Origin: a virus
Reading direction: 5' to 3' (one strand)
Virus record (IMG/VR): IMGVR_UViG_3300021519_000035
Span: 1-33,685 of that record
DNA: 33,685 nt
Every line of letters begins with the position of its first letter. Position 1 is the stretch's first letter. Positions 14,455 to 21,634 of the stretch are shown here, one piece after another. The position numbers and the translations under genes are program-made. The notes below the pieces were generated by a model. That model saw nothing but the letters and a program-made list of their open reading frames with translations. It ran no database searches and was not told the origin of the DNA.

Positions 14455-15998
14455 AGAACGCCCCCGAGCTCTGCCAACAGGTCGAAGCTGTTGATCTGGC
14501 AGGCACCGCCCTTGGTCGCCCCTATGATATGGACGCTCGCCCATGTGCCGATGGCGCCCACGGACTGCCAGCGATTGTCGATCACGTTCGCGCCGCCCCA
14601 GGTGCCGGGATGCGTCCACGACCACGACATGCCGGAAACGCTCACCACGGCTCCCATGCCGGTGGGCGGGTTGCTGGTGTCAAAATCCGTGTCCACTTCG
14701 ATGGCGAAGGCCACGCCGCCGCCTGTCAGCATGACCGGCCGCACCATCTTGAACATCTTGTTGCGTGCCCCGCCCGGCATCTGCCACGCGGTCTGGATCT
14801 CCCAATTGATCTGCCCGCCGTTGTCCTGATAGCCCGCGTCCGCCGTGTAGACCACGCCATCTGTCCCGGCGAAGTAAAGCGCGTCATTGGCCGCGCCCCA
14901 GCAATTCGTGTTGAGGTTGGAGAAGGAACACCACGCCCCGGTGATTGTGTTCATCACCAACTGGATCGAGGTCGCGTTCGTCACCTGCGGGACGTTCACG
15001 ATCAGATACCGGGCCTTCGGATAGGTCATCGCCTGCCAGCCAAATACCGAGCCGTAGCTGCTGGAATACTGGCTAAACAGGGTCTGGATGCGCCCGGTGA
15101 TCGCCGCCTTCTGGTCAGACTCGCGGCCGAACTCAAGCAGGGCGTTCATGCTCATGACGCCATTTGCCGTGACGATGGACAGGTCGCCATTCAGGCGCGT
15201 CATGCAGCGCCGCCCCAGGGGCTTGGCCGTGTTGAAGATCCCGGCGAGGGCGAAGGTATTGGCCGAAGTCGGGTCGGTGCCCTGGTAGACCGCAATTTCG
15301 CCATTGGACGTGATGATGGCGAGGTAATCGTCGGCGCCGTCGCCCGAATCGCGCGAGAACGACCCGGCCGACACGATGTAGCCGCCCTTGCGGAACACGG
15401 AGCCTAGCTGGAATTCCGTCGCCGCGCCTGCAATGGCCTGCGTGCCGAGATACCAAAGTGACAGGCTGTTGTTCTGCACGAACCACAGGCGCTGCTTGAA
15501 CTGGAACACGTTGATGAGCGTGGACGACGTGACCACGGTAATGGCGGGCGTGGCCCATGTCGTGCCGTTGAAACTCCGCACGGAGTCCGACCCGTTGGCG
15601 CAGATCAGGTACGCCCCTCCCGGCGTCTTGATGTTGGTCCACTGCCAATCGGCGCTCGTCAGGCCAGTGACGGAAGAAGTCGCCGCGCCCGAGGCCGTCG
15701 CGTCCCAAATCTTCGTGCTTTCGCAGGCAAAGAGCTTGTCCGCGCCCGTCAGCCCGTAATAGGTCATCAGGGTGCGGATGGGGTTGGTCATCCCCGTCGC
15801 CCATGACGTGTAGCCCTTTCGCACGGCCACATAGCTGGCCTCGGGGAACACGTTGGTCAGCGTTACCGCGTCCTCCGGCTTCATGTCGGAATAGCCGTCC
15901 TTGGCGTTCAGGCCATTGACGGGCGCGGGCAGGTTGTAGGCGTTCGACGTGGATGCCCTGCGAGCAAAACGGCGATCGGATACGGCGGGGCTGAACAT
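14451..15998 (-). CDS. gp10/gp12-like tail hub or nozzle protein
   Basis: Encodes 515 residues, beta-rich throughout, with strands spaced as in a beta-propeller. It opens with LPAPVNGLNAKDGYSDMKPE and FPEASYVAVRKGYTSW, motifs shared by the packaged-DNA-stabilising hub proteins of P22 type (gp10) and the T7 nozzle (gp12). Later landmarks are SFNGTTWATPAITVV and LIVNVPQVTNATSIQLVMNT. It would plug the tail below the adaptor and close the DNA channel. Its ATG overlaps the upstream stop as TGATG at 15998. There is no enzymatic motif. Confidence 0.85.
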   Translation of the reverse strand: MFSPAVSDRRFARRASTSNAYNLPAPVNGLNAKDGYSDMKPEDAVTLTNVFPEASYVAVRKGYTSWATGMTNPIRTLMTYYGLTGADKLFACESTKIWDATASGAATSSVTGLTSADWQWTNIKTPGGAYLICANGSDSVRSFNGTTWATPAITVVTSSTLINVFQFKQRLWFVQNNSLSLWYLGTQAIAGAATEFQLGSVFRKGGYIVSAGSFSRDSGDGADDYLAIITSNGEIAVYQGTDPTSANTFALAGIFNTAKPLGRRCMTRLNGDLSIVTANGVMSMNALLEFGRESDQKAAITGRIQTLFSQYSSSYGSVFGWQAMTYPKARYLIVNVPQVTNATSIQLVMNTITGAWCSFSNLNTNCWGAANDALYFAGTDGVVYTADAGYQDNGGQINWEIQTAWQMPGGARNKMFKMVRPVMLTGGGVAFAIEVDTDFDTSNPPTGMGAVVSVSGMSWSWTHPGTWGGANVIDNRWQSVGAIGTWASVHIIGATKGGACQINSFDLLAELGGVL

Positions 15999-16336
15999 CA
16001 GGGCACCATCACGTAGGCCGTGAGCGTGCCGCTCGCGAGGTTGATGGCACCGCCCGTCAGGTTCAGGAAGTTGACCGAGACGGTATTGGCCGCGCTCACC
16101 CAGGCGTTCAGGTGCAGGCCCTGCTGGTCAAGCGAGAACGTGCCCCACACCGGATATCCCACTACCGCGCCCGTCACCGTTACCGTGGTGATGGCCGTCG
16201 CCGCCCCGCTGGCGACGTTCGGCGGGTCATAGGTGGCCGATCCGGTCAGCACCTGGGTCATGATGCCGGCGAAGCGATCCGACACCAGCGACTTAAATAT
16301 CCATTCCGGCGAGTAAATCGGGAGGCCGGCCGCCAT
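15998..16336 (-). CDS. small structural protein, unknown
   Basis: Encodes 112 residues. The first 30 are helical (MAAGLPIYSPEWIFKSLVSD); the rest is a beta-sandwich-like, Thr/Ala/Val-rich domain. It lies between the adaptor and hub genes, with a TGATG overlap to the hub, so it is most likely part of the head-tail junction or a neck decoration. No homology can be claimed by eye. Confidence 0.7.
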   Translation of the reverse strand: MAAGLPIYSPEWIFKSLVSDRFAGIMTQVLTGSATYDPPNVASGAATAITTVTVTGAVVGYPVWGTFSLDQQGLHLNAWVSAANTVSVNFLNLTGGAINLASGTLTAYVMVP

Positions 16337-16338
16337 GT

Positions 16339-17052
16339 CTAAGCGCCAAATCCAGAATCAGGGATGAACGGGCTAAGGCGCGTCCACGGATAGTTGCGGG
16401 AGGCCGACAGCTTGGGCATTCCGCCGTCGCGCGAGGCAAGCCGCTGCAATAGCTCAATCCACGACTGATATTCCTGGCTGTAGTCGAGCCCCTTGGCCCG
16501 CAGGAACCGCCAGCGCACACCGCGCGCGAGCAGCGTCTCGTCAAAGACCGACGTGTCCGAATCGGCTGTAAAGCTGCTCTTGGTCGGCGTCGTGTCGCCG
16601 GAGGCATAGACGTGATAGTTCGACACGTACTCATAGGCGATGGTGTCGCCTGCGGTCGGCGTCGGCGTCATCAGGAAGTCATTCCCCCGCAGCCGGAAGC
16701 CGTAATACATGCTGGTGAAGGTTGGGCCCGCCTTCTCTTGCTGCCACTGCTGCGGGCTCATCGGCCCCCACAGCGGGCGATCCACGGTGCGATCCCATGC
16801 AGAGTTGTCGCAAAACCGGGCGAAGTCCGAAGGCACCGCGCCGGTCTGGATGCTCGCCGCGACCGTGGTGAAGGTCTTTTCCTTGGTCAGCTTCGTCCAC
16901 GCATGGTCGGGCCACGACGCAAGCTCCAGGCCCTCGTCATTCAACAGGGAGCGAAGCTGGATGGTCTGTGCGTCGGTGGCGCTGAAGGCCGCCGTAGGCT
17001 GGGGGATTGCCACCCATGCCGCAGCCGTCTGGATGATGCTAAGTGCGGTCAT
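16339..17052 (-). CDS. head-tail adaptor (P22 gp4-type) protein
   Basis: Encodes 237 residues from ATG 17052, which overlaps the upstream stop as ATGA. It starts MTALSIIQTAAAWVAIPQP and includes LRSLLNDEGLELASWPDHAW, GDTIAYEYVSNYHVY and DETLLARGVRWRFLRAKGLD, a pattern familiar from the connector proteins that follow portal, scaffold and coat in podoviruses. P22 gp4 has a similar role and size class, binding below the portal. Lysozyme-like motifs reported for P22 gp4 are not evident here. It lies directly upstream of the hub gene set. Confidence 0.75.
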   Translation of the reverse strand: MTALSIIQTAAAWVAIPQPTAAFSATDAQTIQLRSLLNDEGLELASWPDHAWTKLTKEKTFTTVAASIQTGAVPSDFARFCDNSAWDRTVDRPLWGPMSPQQWQQEKAGPTFTSMYYGFRLRGNDFLMTPTPTAGDTIAYEYVSNYHVYASGDTTPTKSSFTADSDTSVFDETLLARGVRWRFLRAKGLDYSQEYQSWIELLQRLASRDGGMPKLSASRNYPWTRLSPFIPDSGFGA

Positions 17053-17618
17053 CCCTGCTGGTCCGCCAAGGTGCCCTGATTGACCGCCCAAGGCGGTACC
17101 ATCGCGGCACGCTTCTTGGCCTCAATGGCCGCCAAGATATCGCCGCGCACGGAGCCATCAGAGGCACCGATCTGGACGGGATCAGGCATTGGCGGAACCT
17201 GCGGCTGGCCGGGAACCTGCGGCGGTGCGGCCGGTGCTGGCGTCGTGTTCCTGACCACCTCAGCTGAAGCCTGCGGCAGATAGCCCGGCATGTAGTTCTG
17301 AGACATGGCCCCCGGCTGCTCAAACGGCGGCAGCGCGGGCGGCGTAGCGCCCACGGACACCGGAGGAGCGGCCGGCGTGTTGTAGCCCCCAGCGGGCGAA
17401 TTTGCCGTCATAGGCGTCGTCATGGGGGCGCCCGGCGCCATTCCGTCAGGGGCAGAACCCGTAGACCCGGAGGCCGCCTGCGCCGCCGCCTGCTGCATCA
17501 TGTAGCCCTTGAGCTTGGCAAGCATCGCCATCAGCGGGTCGGTTTGCCCGGTCGGCGTCTCGGCGGGACGCTGAAAGATGGAGGCGCGCTTGTAGCGCTC
17601 GCTGACCGGGTCCGCCAT
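17049..17618 (-). CDS. proline-rich virion-assembly protein with scaffold-like C-terminal motif
   Basis: Encodes 189 residues. The first 45 are helical (AMLAKLKGYMMQQAAAQAAS), the next 100 are disordered and Pro/Ala/Gly/Met-rich, and near the end is ASDGSVRGDILAAIEAKKRA. That last motif is shared with the very C-terminus of the scaffold protein. The protein has no membrane segment or catalytic residues. Its position between the coat and adaptor genes suggests a role in assembly or the neck. It is a good candidate for a scaffold helper or a protein packaged by the same docking signal. Confidence 0.7.
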   Translation of the reverse strand: MADPVSERYKRASIFQRPAETPTGQTDPLMAMLAKLKGYMMQQAAAQAASGSTGSAPDGMAPGAPMTTPMTANSPAGGYNTPAAPPVSVGATPPALPPFEQPGAMSQNYMPGYLPQASAEVVRNTTPAPAAPPQVPGQPQVPPMPDPVQIGASDGSVRGDILAAIEAKKRAAMVPPWAVNQGTLADQQG

Positions 17619-17626
17619 TGTCTCTC

Positions 17627-18223
17627 CTACGCCGCCTTGCGCTTCGGCTTTTCCAGTTCCTTCAAGCGCTCGTCGAGCGCCGCAACGGTCGCTTCAAGCT
17701 GCCTGTTCTTCTCGCGCTCGATCTCCAGTTCGGAGGTGAGCTTTGCCATCGGCTGCTGGCCGTCGCGCTGGGCAATGAACGCCTGCGCCGCCTGCTTGAA
17801 CTTGTGGAAGCCCATCACGCGCTCGGCAGCGACATCGGCCAGACTCGCGAGGGCTTCGACCGAATGCACGCCCATCGCCTTGAAGGTCGCGCGGATGCCG
17901 GAATCGAGCATCGCCAGTTCGGACAACGGCGTGCCGGTCATGCCGCCCGCGTCGTTCTCCTTGAAGGCCTTGATCATCGGCCCATAGATGCGGTGGTTCT
18001 CGATCACCTTGCCGTCAGGCTTCTTGCGTTCGACCACTAACACCGCCTCGGAGCGCATCAGGCCCGGTCCCTGCACATGGGCAAGAAGCACGGTATCGAA
18101 CACAGGCACGCCGTTGGCGTTCGTCTCCTCGTCGTTCTTCTCCGATCCCCACTCAAACCAGACGATATTCTGTTCCTTGGGGTTTTCGGGATTCGGTACG
18201 AGAAACGGTGTCGGGTCGCTCAC
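17627..18223 (-). CDS. virion-module protein with helix-hairpin-helix and coiled coil
   Basis: Encodes 198 residues. An N-terminal beta domain (NIVWFEWGSEKNDEETNANG) is followed by a helix-hairpin-helix-like segment (FKAMGVHSVEALASLADVAA, about 113-132) and a C-terminal coiled coil (LEIEREKNRQLEATVAALDE, about 163-182) ending in KPKRKAA. The protein may bind DNA through the HhH segment and oligomerise through the coil. It lies just downstream of the terminator that follows the decoration-like gene. Function unknown. Confidence 0.72.
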   Translation of the reverse strand: MSDPTPFLVPNPENPKEQNIVWFEWGSEKNDEETNANGVPVFDTVLLAHVQGPGLMRSEAVLVVERKKPDGKVIENHRIYGPMIKAFKENDAGGMTGTPLSELAMLDSGIRATFKAMGVHSVEALASLADVAAERVMGFHKFKQAAQAFIAQRDGQQPMAKLTSELEIEREKNRQLEATVAALDERLKELEKPKRKAA

Positions 18224-18264
18224 TTGGCCTCCATGCCGGTCTAAGCCGGGTCCGGTTGAACAAA

Positions 18265-18292
18265 GGAAAAGACGGGGGCCGAAGCCCCCGCC
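18265..18292 (-). terminator. terminator with UUCG loop inside the virion operon
   Basis: On the minus strand CGGGGGC-TTCG-GCCCCCG (18273-18290, seven perfect base pairs plus flanking GC) is followed by TTTTCC (18270-18265). The stable tetraloop and T-run make a clear intrinsic terminator. It sits after the coat and decoration-like genes, so it would let those be transcribed more than the downstream tail genes. Confidence 0.85.
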
Positions 18293-18305
18293 CTGTCGTC
18301 AGTCG

Positions 18306-18869
18306 TTAGACCACCTGGCCCTGCGCGTGCGGCCGGTCGATGGTGTAGATCGCCTTGTTGGCGCTCGGCACGCCGTTGGCCGAGAAGGCCACCGCGCCGA
18401 GAACCTGCTTGCCGTTGACCTGGGTGGTCGAGACGGTGGCAGTGGCCTGCCAGAACGCCTTGTCACCAGCCGCCACGGTGCCGTTGGTGTTCACGACGGC
18501 GGCGCCGCCGATCTGATACCAGCTGAACGTGGTGGCCGAGGTATTGGCGGTCATGGCGATAGCGAGCGCCTTGCCCGAACCGGCAGTGCCGGCCCAGCGA
18601 ACCACCGTGGCATCGGTCGCCGCAGCGACACCCGCCGAGAGGTTGTATTCGACGACATCGCCCACCGCGAGAGAAGCCACGCCCGGCAGGTAAATGAACT
18701 CGCCCACGCCGTACTTGCCGGAGAGGTCGATGAAGCGTCGAACAGTGCCCACAGGGATCTGCGGGCCGTAGCTGGTGCCGCCCGGCGTCGTGTAGACGGC
18801 GTCGGCAGCGTCACCGGGGCAGGACGATCCGCCCAGCTGGTCGAGAGCAGCCCAAGAAGCAGTAGTCAT
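18306..18869 (-). CDS. capsid decoration-like protein
   Basis: Encodes 187 residues, nearly all beta strand, rich in Ala, Gly, Thr and Val. Landmarks are QIPVGTVRRFIDLSGKYGVG, PGVASLAVGDVVEYNLSAGV and TTFSWYQIGGAAVVNTNGTV. Location right after the major capsid gene, composition and size fit a capsid-decorating or head-fibre protein that stabilises the shell. It is the last gene before the strong terminator, consistent with high expression. Assignment is by context. Confidence 0.7.
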   Translation of the reverse strand: MTTASWAALDQLGGSSCPGDAADAVYTTPGGTSYGPQIPVGTVRRFIDLSGKYGVGEFIYLPGVASLAVGDVVEYNLSAGVAAATDATVVRWAGTAGSGKALAIAMTANTSATTFSWYQIGGAAVVNTNGTVAAGDKAFWQATATVSTTQVNGKQVLGAVAFSANGVPSANKAIYTIDRPHAQGQVV

Positions 18870-18891
18870 GATGGTTCTCCTATTCCTGGGT

Positions 18892-19842
18892 CTACTTGCA
18901 GACGGCCTGGAGCGAAGCGTTGCTCAGGGTCATGTTGCCGGCGAACCCGATGAGCTTGATCATCGCGTCCTGATTGGTGCTGAAGCGGTCGGGGTCGAGC
19001 GGGACCATGTTCCGGTCCTTGTGGGGACGGAAATAGATGTAGTCCGTGTTGAACCCGTAGACGTGGCTGGACGGGGCGCCGCCACCGAAGCCGCCGTCGA
19101 GCATGAAGTCGCCGCCCATGAACTTCAGCGTCTGGAAGCCCGCGCTGGCTTCGCTGGAGACGGTGATGCGCTGGATGGCCTGAAGCGAGGCCAGATAGGC
19201 CAGCCACGCCGTGTTGTCGGCCACCCACAGGTCAATCGCGTCCTTGCCGCGAACGGTCTGAGCGTAGGCCGAATTGAGGCCGGTCTGAATGGCCGCCGCC
19301 GTGAAGGTCGTGCTGACCGCGATGTTGCGCCAGAAGGTCCACGTCGCGCGGTTGATGCCGCCGACAGTGCCCGAGGTCGGGGTATCGGCAACCAGCAACT
19401 GCGCGCCGCCGATCTGCTTGGAGCCCGAAGCCGTGCCGTCCGAATAGCAATCGACCGCGATGTTGTTCATCATGGTCTTTTCGGCGTTCTTGATGCGGCT
19501 TTCGAGGAGGTCGATTACGGCGTCGGGGCCGCTGTTCATCAACTGCTCAAGGCCGGAGATCGAGACGGCCACAGCCGCCTGCTTCCAGTCGAACTCGGCA
19601 GCGGTGAACGTGTCGGACGGCGCGATGCTGACGGCGTCGTAACCGCTGTAGCGCGAGAACGTGCCGTTCTCCTGGTATTCAAGCTCCTGCACGATGGAAC
19701 GGCCACCGGGCACGGTCTTGACGTTGCCCTTGCTCGACAGGCGATTCAGCAGAGCGTTGTTCTTGGTGACGTTGTCGGCCAGCTTCTTGGAACGATGCTG
19801 GAGAGTGGTAGTCGTGATTTCCGAAAGATTGGGCGAGGCCAT
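18892..19842 (-). CDS. major capsid protein
   Basis: Encodes 316 residues. It begins with a helical arm (SEITTTTLQHRSKKLADNVT) and continues with a beta/helix pattern expected for the HK97 fold: VPGGRSIVQELEYQENGTFS as E-loop-like strands, a long spine helix (AVIDLLESRIKNAEKTMMNN) and DAIDLWVADNTAWLAYLASL. It follows the scaffold and portal genes and precedes the decoration-like gene. It lies in a two-gene unit ended by a strong terminator. No N-terminal protease-cut region is needed, because the scaffold is a separate gene. This is the expected coat gene by order and size. Confidence 0.85.
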   Translation of the reverse strand: MASPNLSEITTTTLQHRSKKLADNVTKNNALLNRLSSKGNVKTVPGGRSIVQELEYQENGTFSRYSGYDAVSIAPSDTFTAAEFDWKQAAVAVSISGLEQLMNSGPDAVIDLLESRIKNAEKTMMNNIAVDCYSDGTASGSKQIGGAQLLVADTPTSGTVGGINRATWTFWRNIAVSTTFTAAAIQTGLNSAYAQTVRGKDAIDLWVADNTAWLAYLASLQAIQRITVSSEASAGFQTLKFMGGDFMLDGGFGGGAPSSHVYGFNTDYIYFRPHKDRNMVPLDPDRFSTNQDAMIKLIGFAGNMTLSNASLQAVCK

Positions 19843-19857
19843 CGCCGTTCTCCTAAA

Positions 19858-20922
19858 TTAAACGGCCCCCATTTGCGCCTGCATGGCCCTCATGAGATCG
19901 CCGCGAATGCTGCCATCTGACTCGCCGTTGACGGAGACATGCCCCGGTGTCGGCGCGCCGGTGAGAGAGGCCCTGGAAGCGGCTTGCGCCTTCTGGACCT
20001 CTGCGGCTCTGGCTTTCGCGGCGTCCTCGGCTTGTGCAGATAGAAGCTGCTGCCGGATAACTGGATGCGCCCAAGTCGCTTGTTCGTAGGCGTCCTTCAG
20101 ATCCTTGGCCTGCCCGGACCTGATGAAGTTCGCCATCTGTGCGCGAACGTCGTTGAAGTACGGATGGGCCGGATCAGAGGCGAACGCCTCGATAGATTGG
20201 ATATGCTGTTGTGTTTCCCGCTGCTCAAATTGCGCCAGTAGGGGCTGCAATCTCTGCTGCACGGTCTGAGCGACAAGGTCTGCGATTTGCGGCGGCTGCG
20301 CGGGGATACCCTGGGGCTGTCCACCAAACGCAGTCGCGGCGTCGATTCCGCGCGCTCGGAGGATATGCTGCGCCAAAGCGACTGGATTGTCAACGCTCAT
20401 GCGCGCGAACTGCACCATCTGCCGGAACGCTTCGCCAATCGAGCCAGCCTCGTTGACAAGGAATTCCCGGTTGGTGTCGATCAGTTCCTTGAGCGGCGCG
20501 ACCTCTGCCCGTTCCGTGGCGAGGGCGGCGTACTTCTCCGCGATCTCGGCCTTCACAGGCGGCGGCAGGCGGTTCCAGTCCACCTTGGCCGCGCCCTTCC
20601 ATTCCATCGGCGGGGGAATGTCGCCGGGCTTGGGCGCGGCGGCCACAGGCTCGGCGGCGACAGGCGCGGCGGCCTGTACCGGCTCCTTGGGCTTGATTGT
20701 CAGCGTCTCGCGCGCCTTGACCTCGCGGGCGGCTTCCTCGCGGGCAAATCTACCCTTCTCATCGCGGGCACGCTCTGCGGCGGTCTGTTCCTTGGGCGCT
20801 GCGTCGGCTGGCGGCGTGGCCTCGCCTAGGTCAGCGGGAGGCGCGGGATCGGCCTGGATATCGCCCGCAAATGCCTTGGCGAGGTCGCCGCGCAGATCGT
20901 CAACTTCAACGTCGTCAGCCAT
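19858..20922 (-). CDS. scaffold protein
   Basis: Encodes 354 residues: acidic N-terminus, Ala/Pro-rich disordered segment (about 20-100) and long charged helices (PPPVKAEIAEKYAALATERA, QTVQQRLQPLLAQFEQRETQ). This is the normal composition of a phage scaffold, which guides coat assembly and then leaves. It precedes the coat gene. The motif R-G-D-L-x-x-A occurs twice, near the N-terminus (DDLRGDLAKAF) and at the C-terminal end (SDGSIRGDLMRAMQAQM). The second is also found in the proline-rich protein at 17049-17618. These may be coat-docking helices. Confidence 0.8.
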   Translation of the reverse strand: MADDVEVDDLRGDLAKAFAGDIQADPAPPADLGEATPPADAAPKEQTAAERARDEKGRFAREEAAREVKARETLTIKPKEPVQAAAPVAAEPVAAAPKPGDIPPPMEWKGAAKVDWNRLPPPVKAEIAEKYAALATERAEVAPLKELIDTNREFLVNEAGSIGEAFRQMVQFARMSVDNPVALAQHILRARGIDAATAFGGQPQGIPAQPPQIADLVAQTVQQRLQPLLAQFEQRETQQHIQSIEAFASDPAHPYFNDVRAQMANFIRSGQAKDLKDAYEQATWAHPVIRQQLLSAQAEDAAKARAAEVQKAQAASRASLTGAPTPGHVSVNGESDGSIRGDLMRAMQAQMGAV

Positions 20923-21272
20923 CAGCCAAGCTCCTTCGCACGCTGGATTGCACCGGAGCCGAACTGCCGATGCTCCTCAAACGCTCGTTTGATCGTCTCG
21001 CCAATCTCGCGCCGGCCAACCAGTTCAGGCGGGCGCACATGCTTGCCCATGTCCTCGTTGCCCACCGTCTCGCAGCCATGGGCGCGGGTGGCGGCCTCGA
21101 AAGCCCGCTTGCTGTCGTAGGTCTTGCGGTCGGCGTGGTTCAGCAGGCCGTGGATGCCGTTGAGGCCGTCACTGATGACGGACGGGCCGGGCTTGGTTTC
21201 CTCGAAATAGTTGCCGCTGACCTCGTAAACCATGTCGGCGTCGGCGTCGTAACGGAAGGTTTTGCGGGTCAT
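20922..21272 (-). CDS. small conserved-type virion-module protein
   Basis: Encodes 116 residues from ATG 21272, which overlaps the upstream stop as ATGA. Text features: MTRKTFRYDADADMVYEVSG, SVISDGLNGIHGLLNHADRK and AATRAHGCETVGNED. The middle part (G-x-x-x-L-N-H-A-D-x-x-x-Y-D-S-K-x-x-F) looks conserved, as if it recognised a partner. Small genes between portal and scaffold are usual in such phages. Function unknown. Confidence 0.7.
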   Translation of the reverse strand: MTRKTFRYDADADMVYEVSGNYFEETKPGPSVISDGLNGIHGLLNHADRKTYDSKRAFEAATRAHGCETVGNEDMGKHVRPPELVGRREIGETIKRAFEEHRQFGSGAIQRAKELG

Positions 21273-21634
21273 GAGTTGTCCCATAGGCGTGAGCCGTCGA
21301 GGGGGTTGTCGCTGCTGTAGAAGTGCGGCTTGGACGCCAATGCGATGGCCTCTCGACGGCGAACCTCGGCCATGATGCGAGCCACACCTTCCCGCCATTC
21401 TTTGCGCTTTGCTTTGGTGGCGCGCCCCTTCTCGACCGCCGCGAGGGCACGACTGCGCCTCGCGCGGTATTCTAGAAACTCACGCCGCCGTCGGACGAGA
21501 TCATCTGGAGGCACATAAGCCTCTGTGCGCGCCCAAGACGCTTTTGCCCTTGCTTCCTTGATCGTCAGTTCACCACGTGCATGGCTTTCCCAAATGGCCG
21601 CGAGTGCTGCTTCTAGGGTATCGGGCGCGCTCAT
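21269..21634 (-). CDS. small basic hypothetical protein between portal and scaffold
   Basis: Encodes 121 residues from ATG 21634 (TGATG overlap with the portal stop); GTG 21637 is possible. Almost entirely helical and basic, with DLVRRRREFLEYRARRSRAL and KAKRKEWREGVARIMAEVRR. Likely coiled-coil or nucleic-acid-binding. It ends SSDNPLDGSRLWDNS. No recognisable family. Confidence 0.68.
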   Translation of the reverse strand: MSAPDTLEAALAAIWESHARGELTIKEARAKASWARTEAYVPPDDLVRRRREFLEYRARRSRALAAVEKGRATKAKRKEWREGVARIMAEVRRREAIALASKPHFYSSDNPLDGSRLWDNS

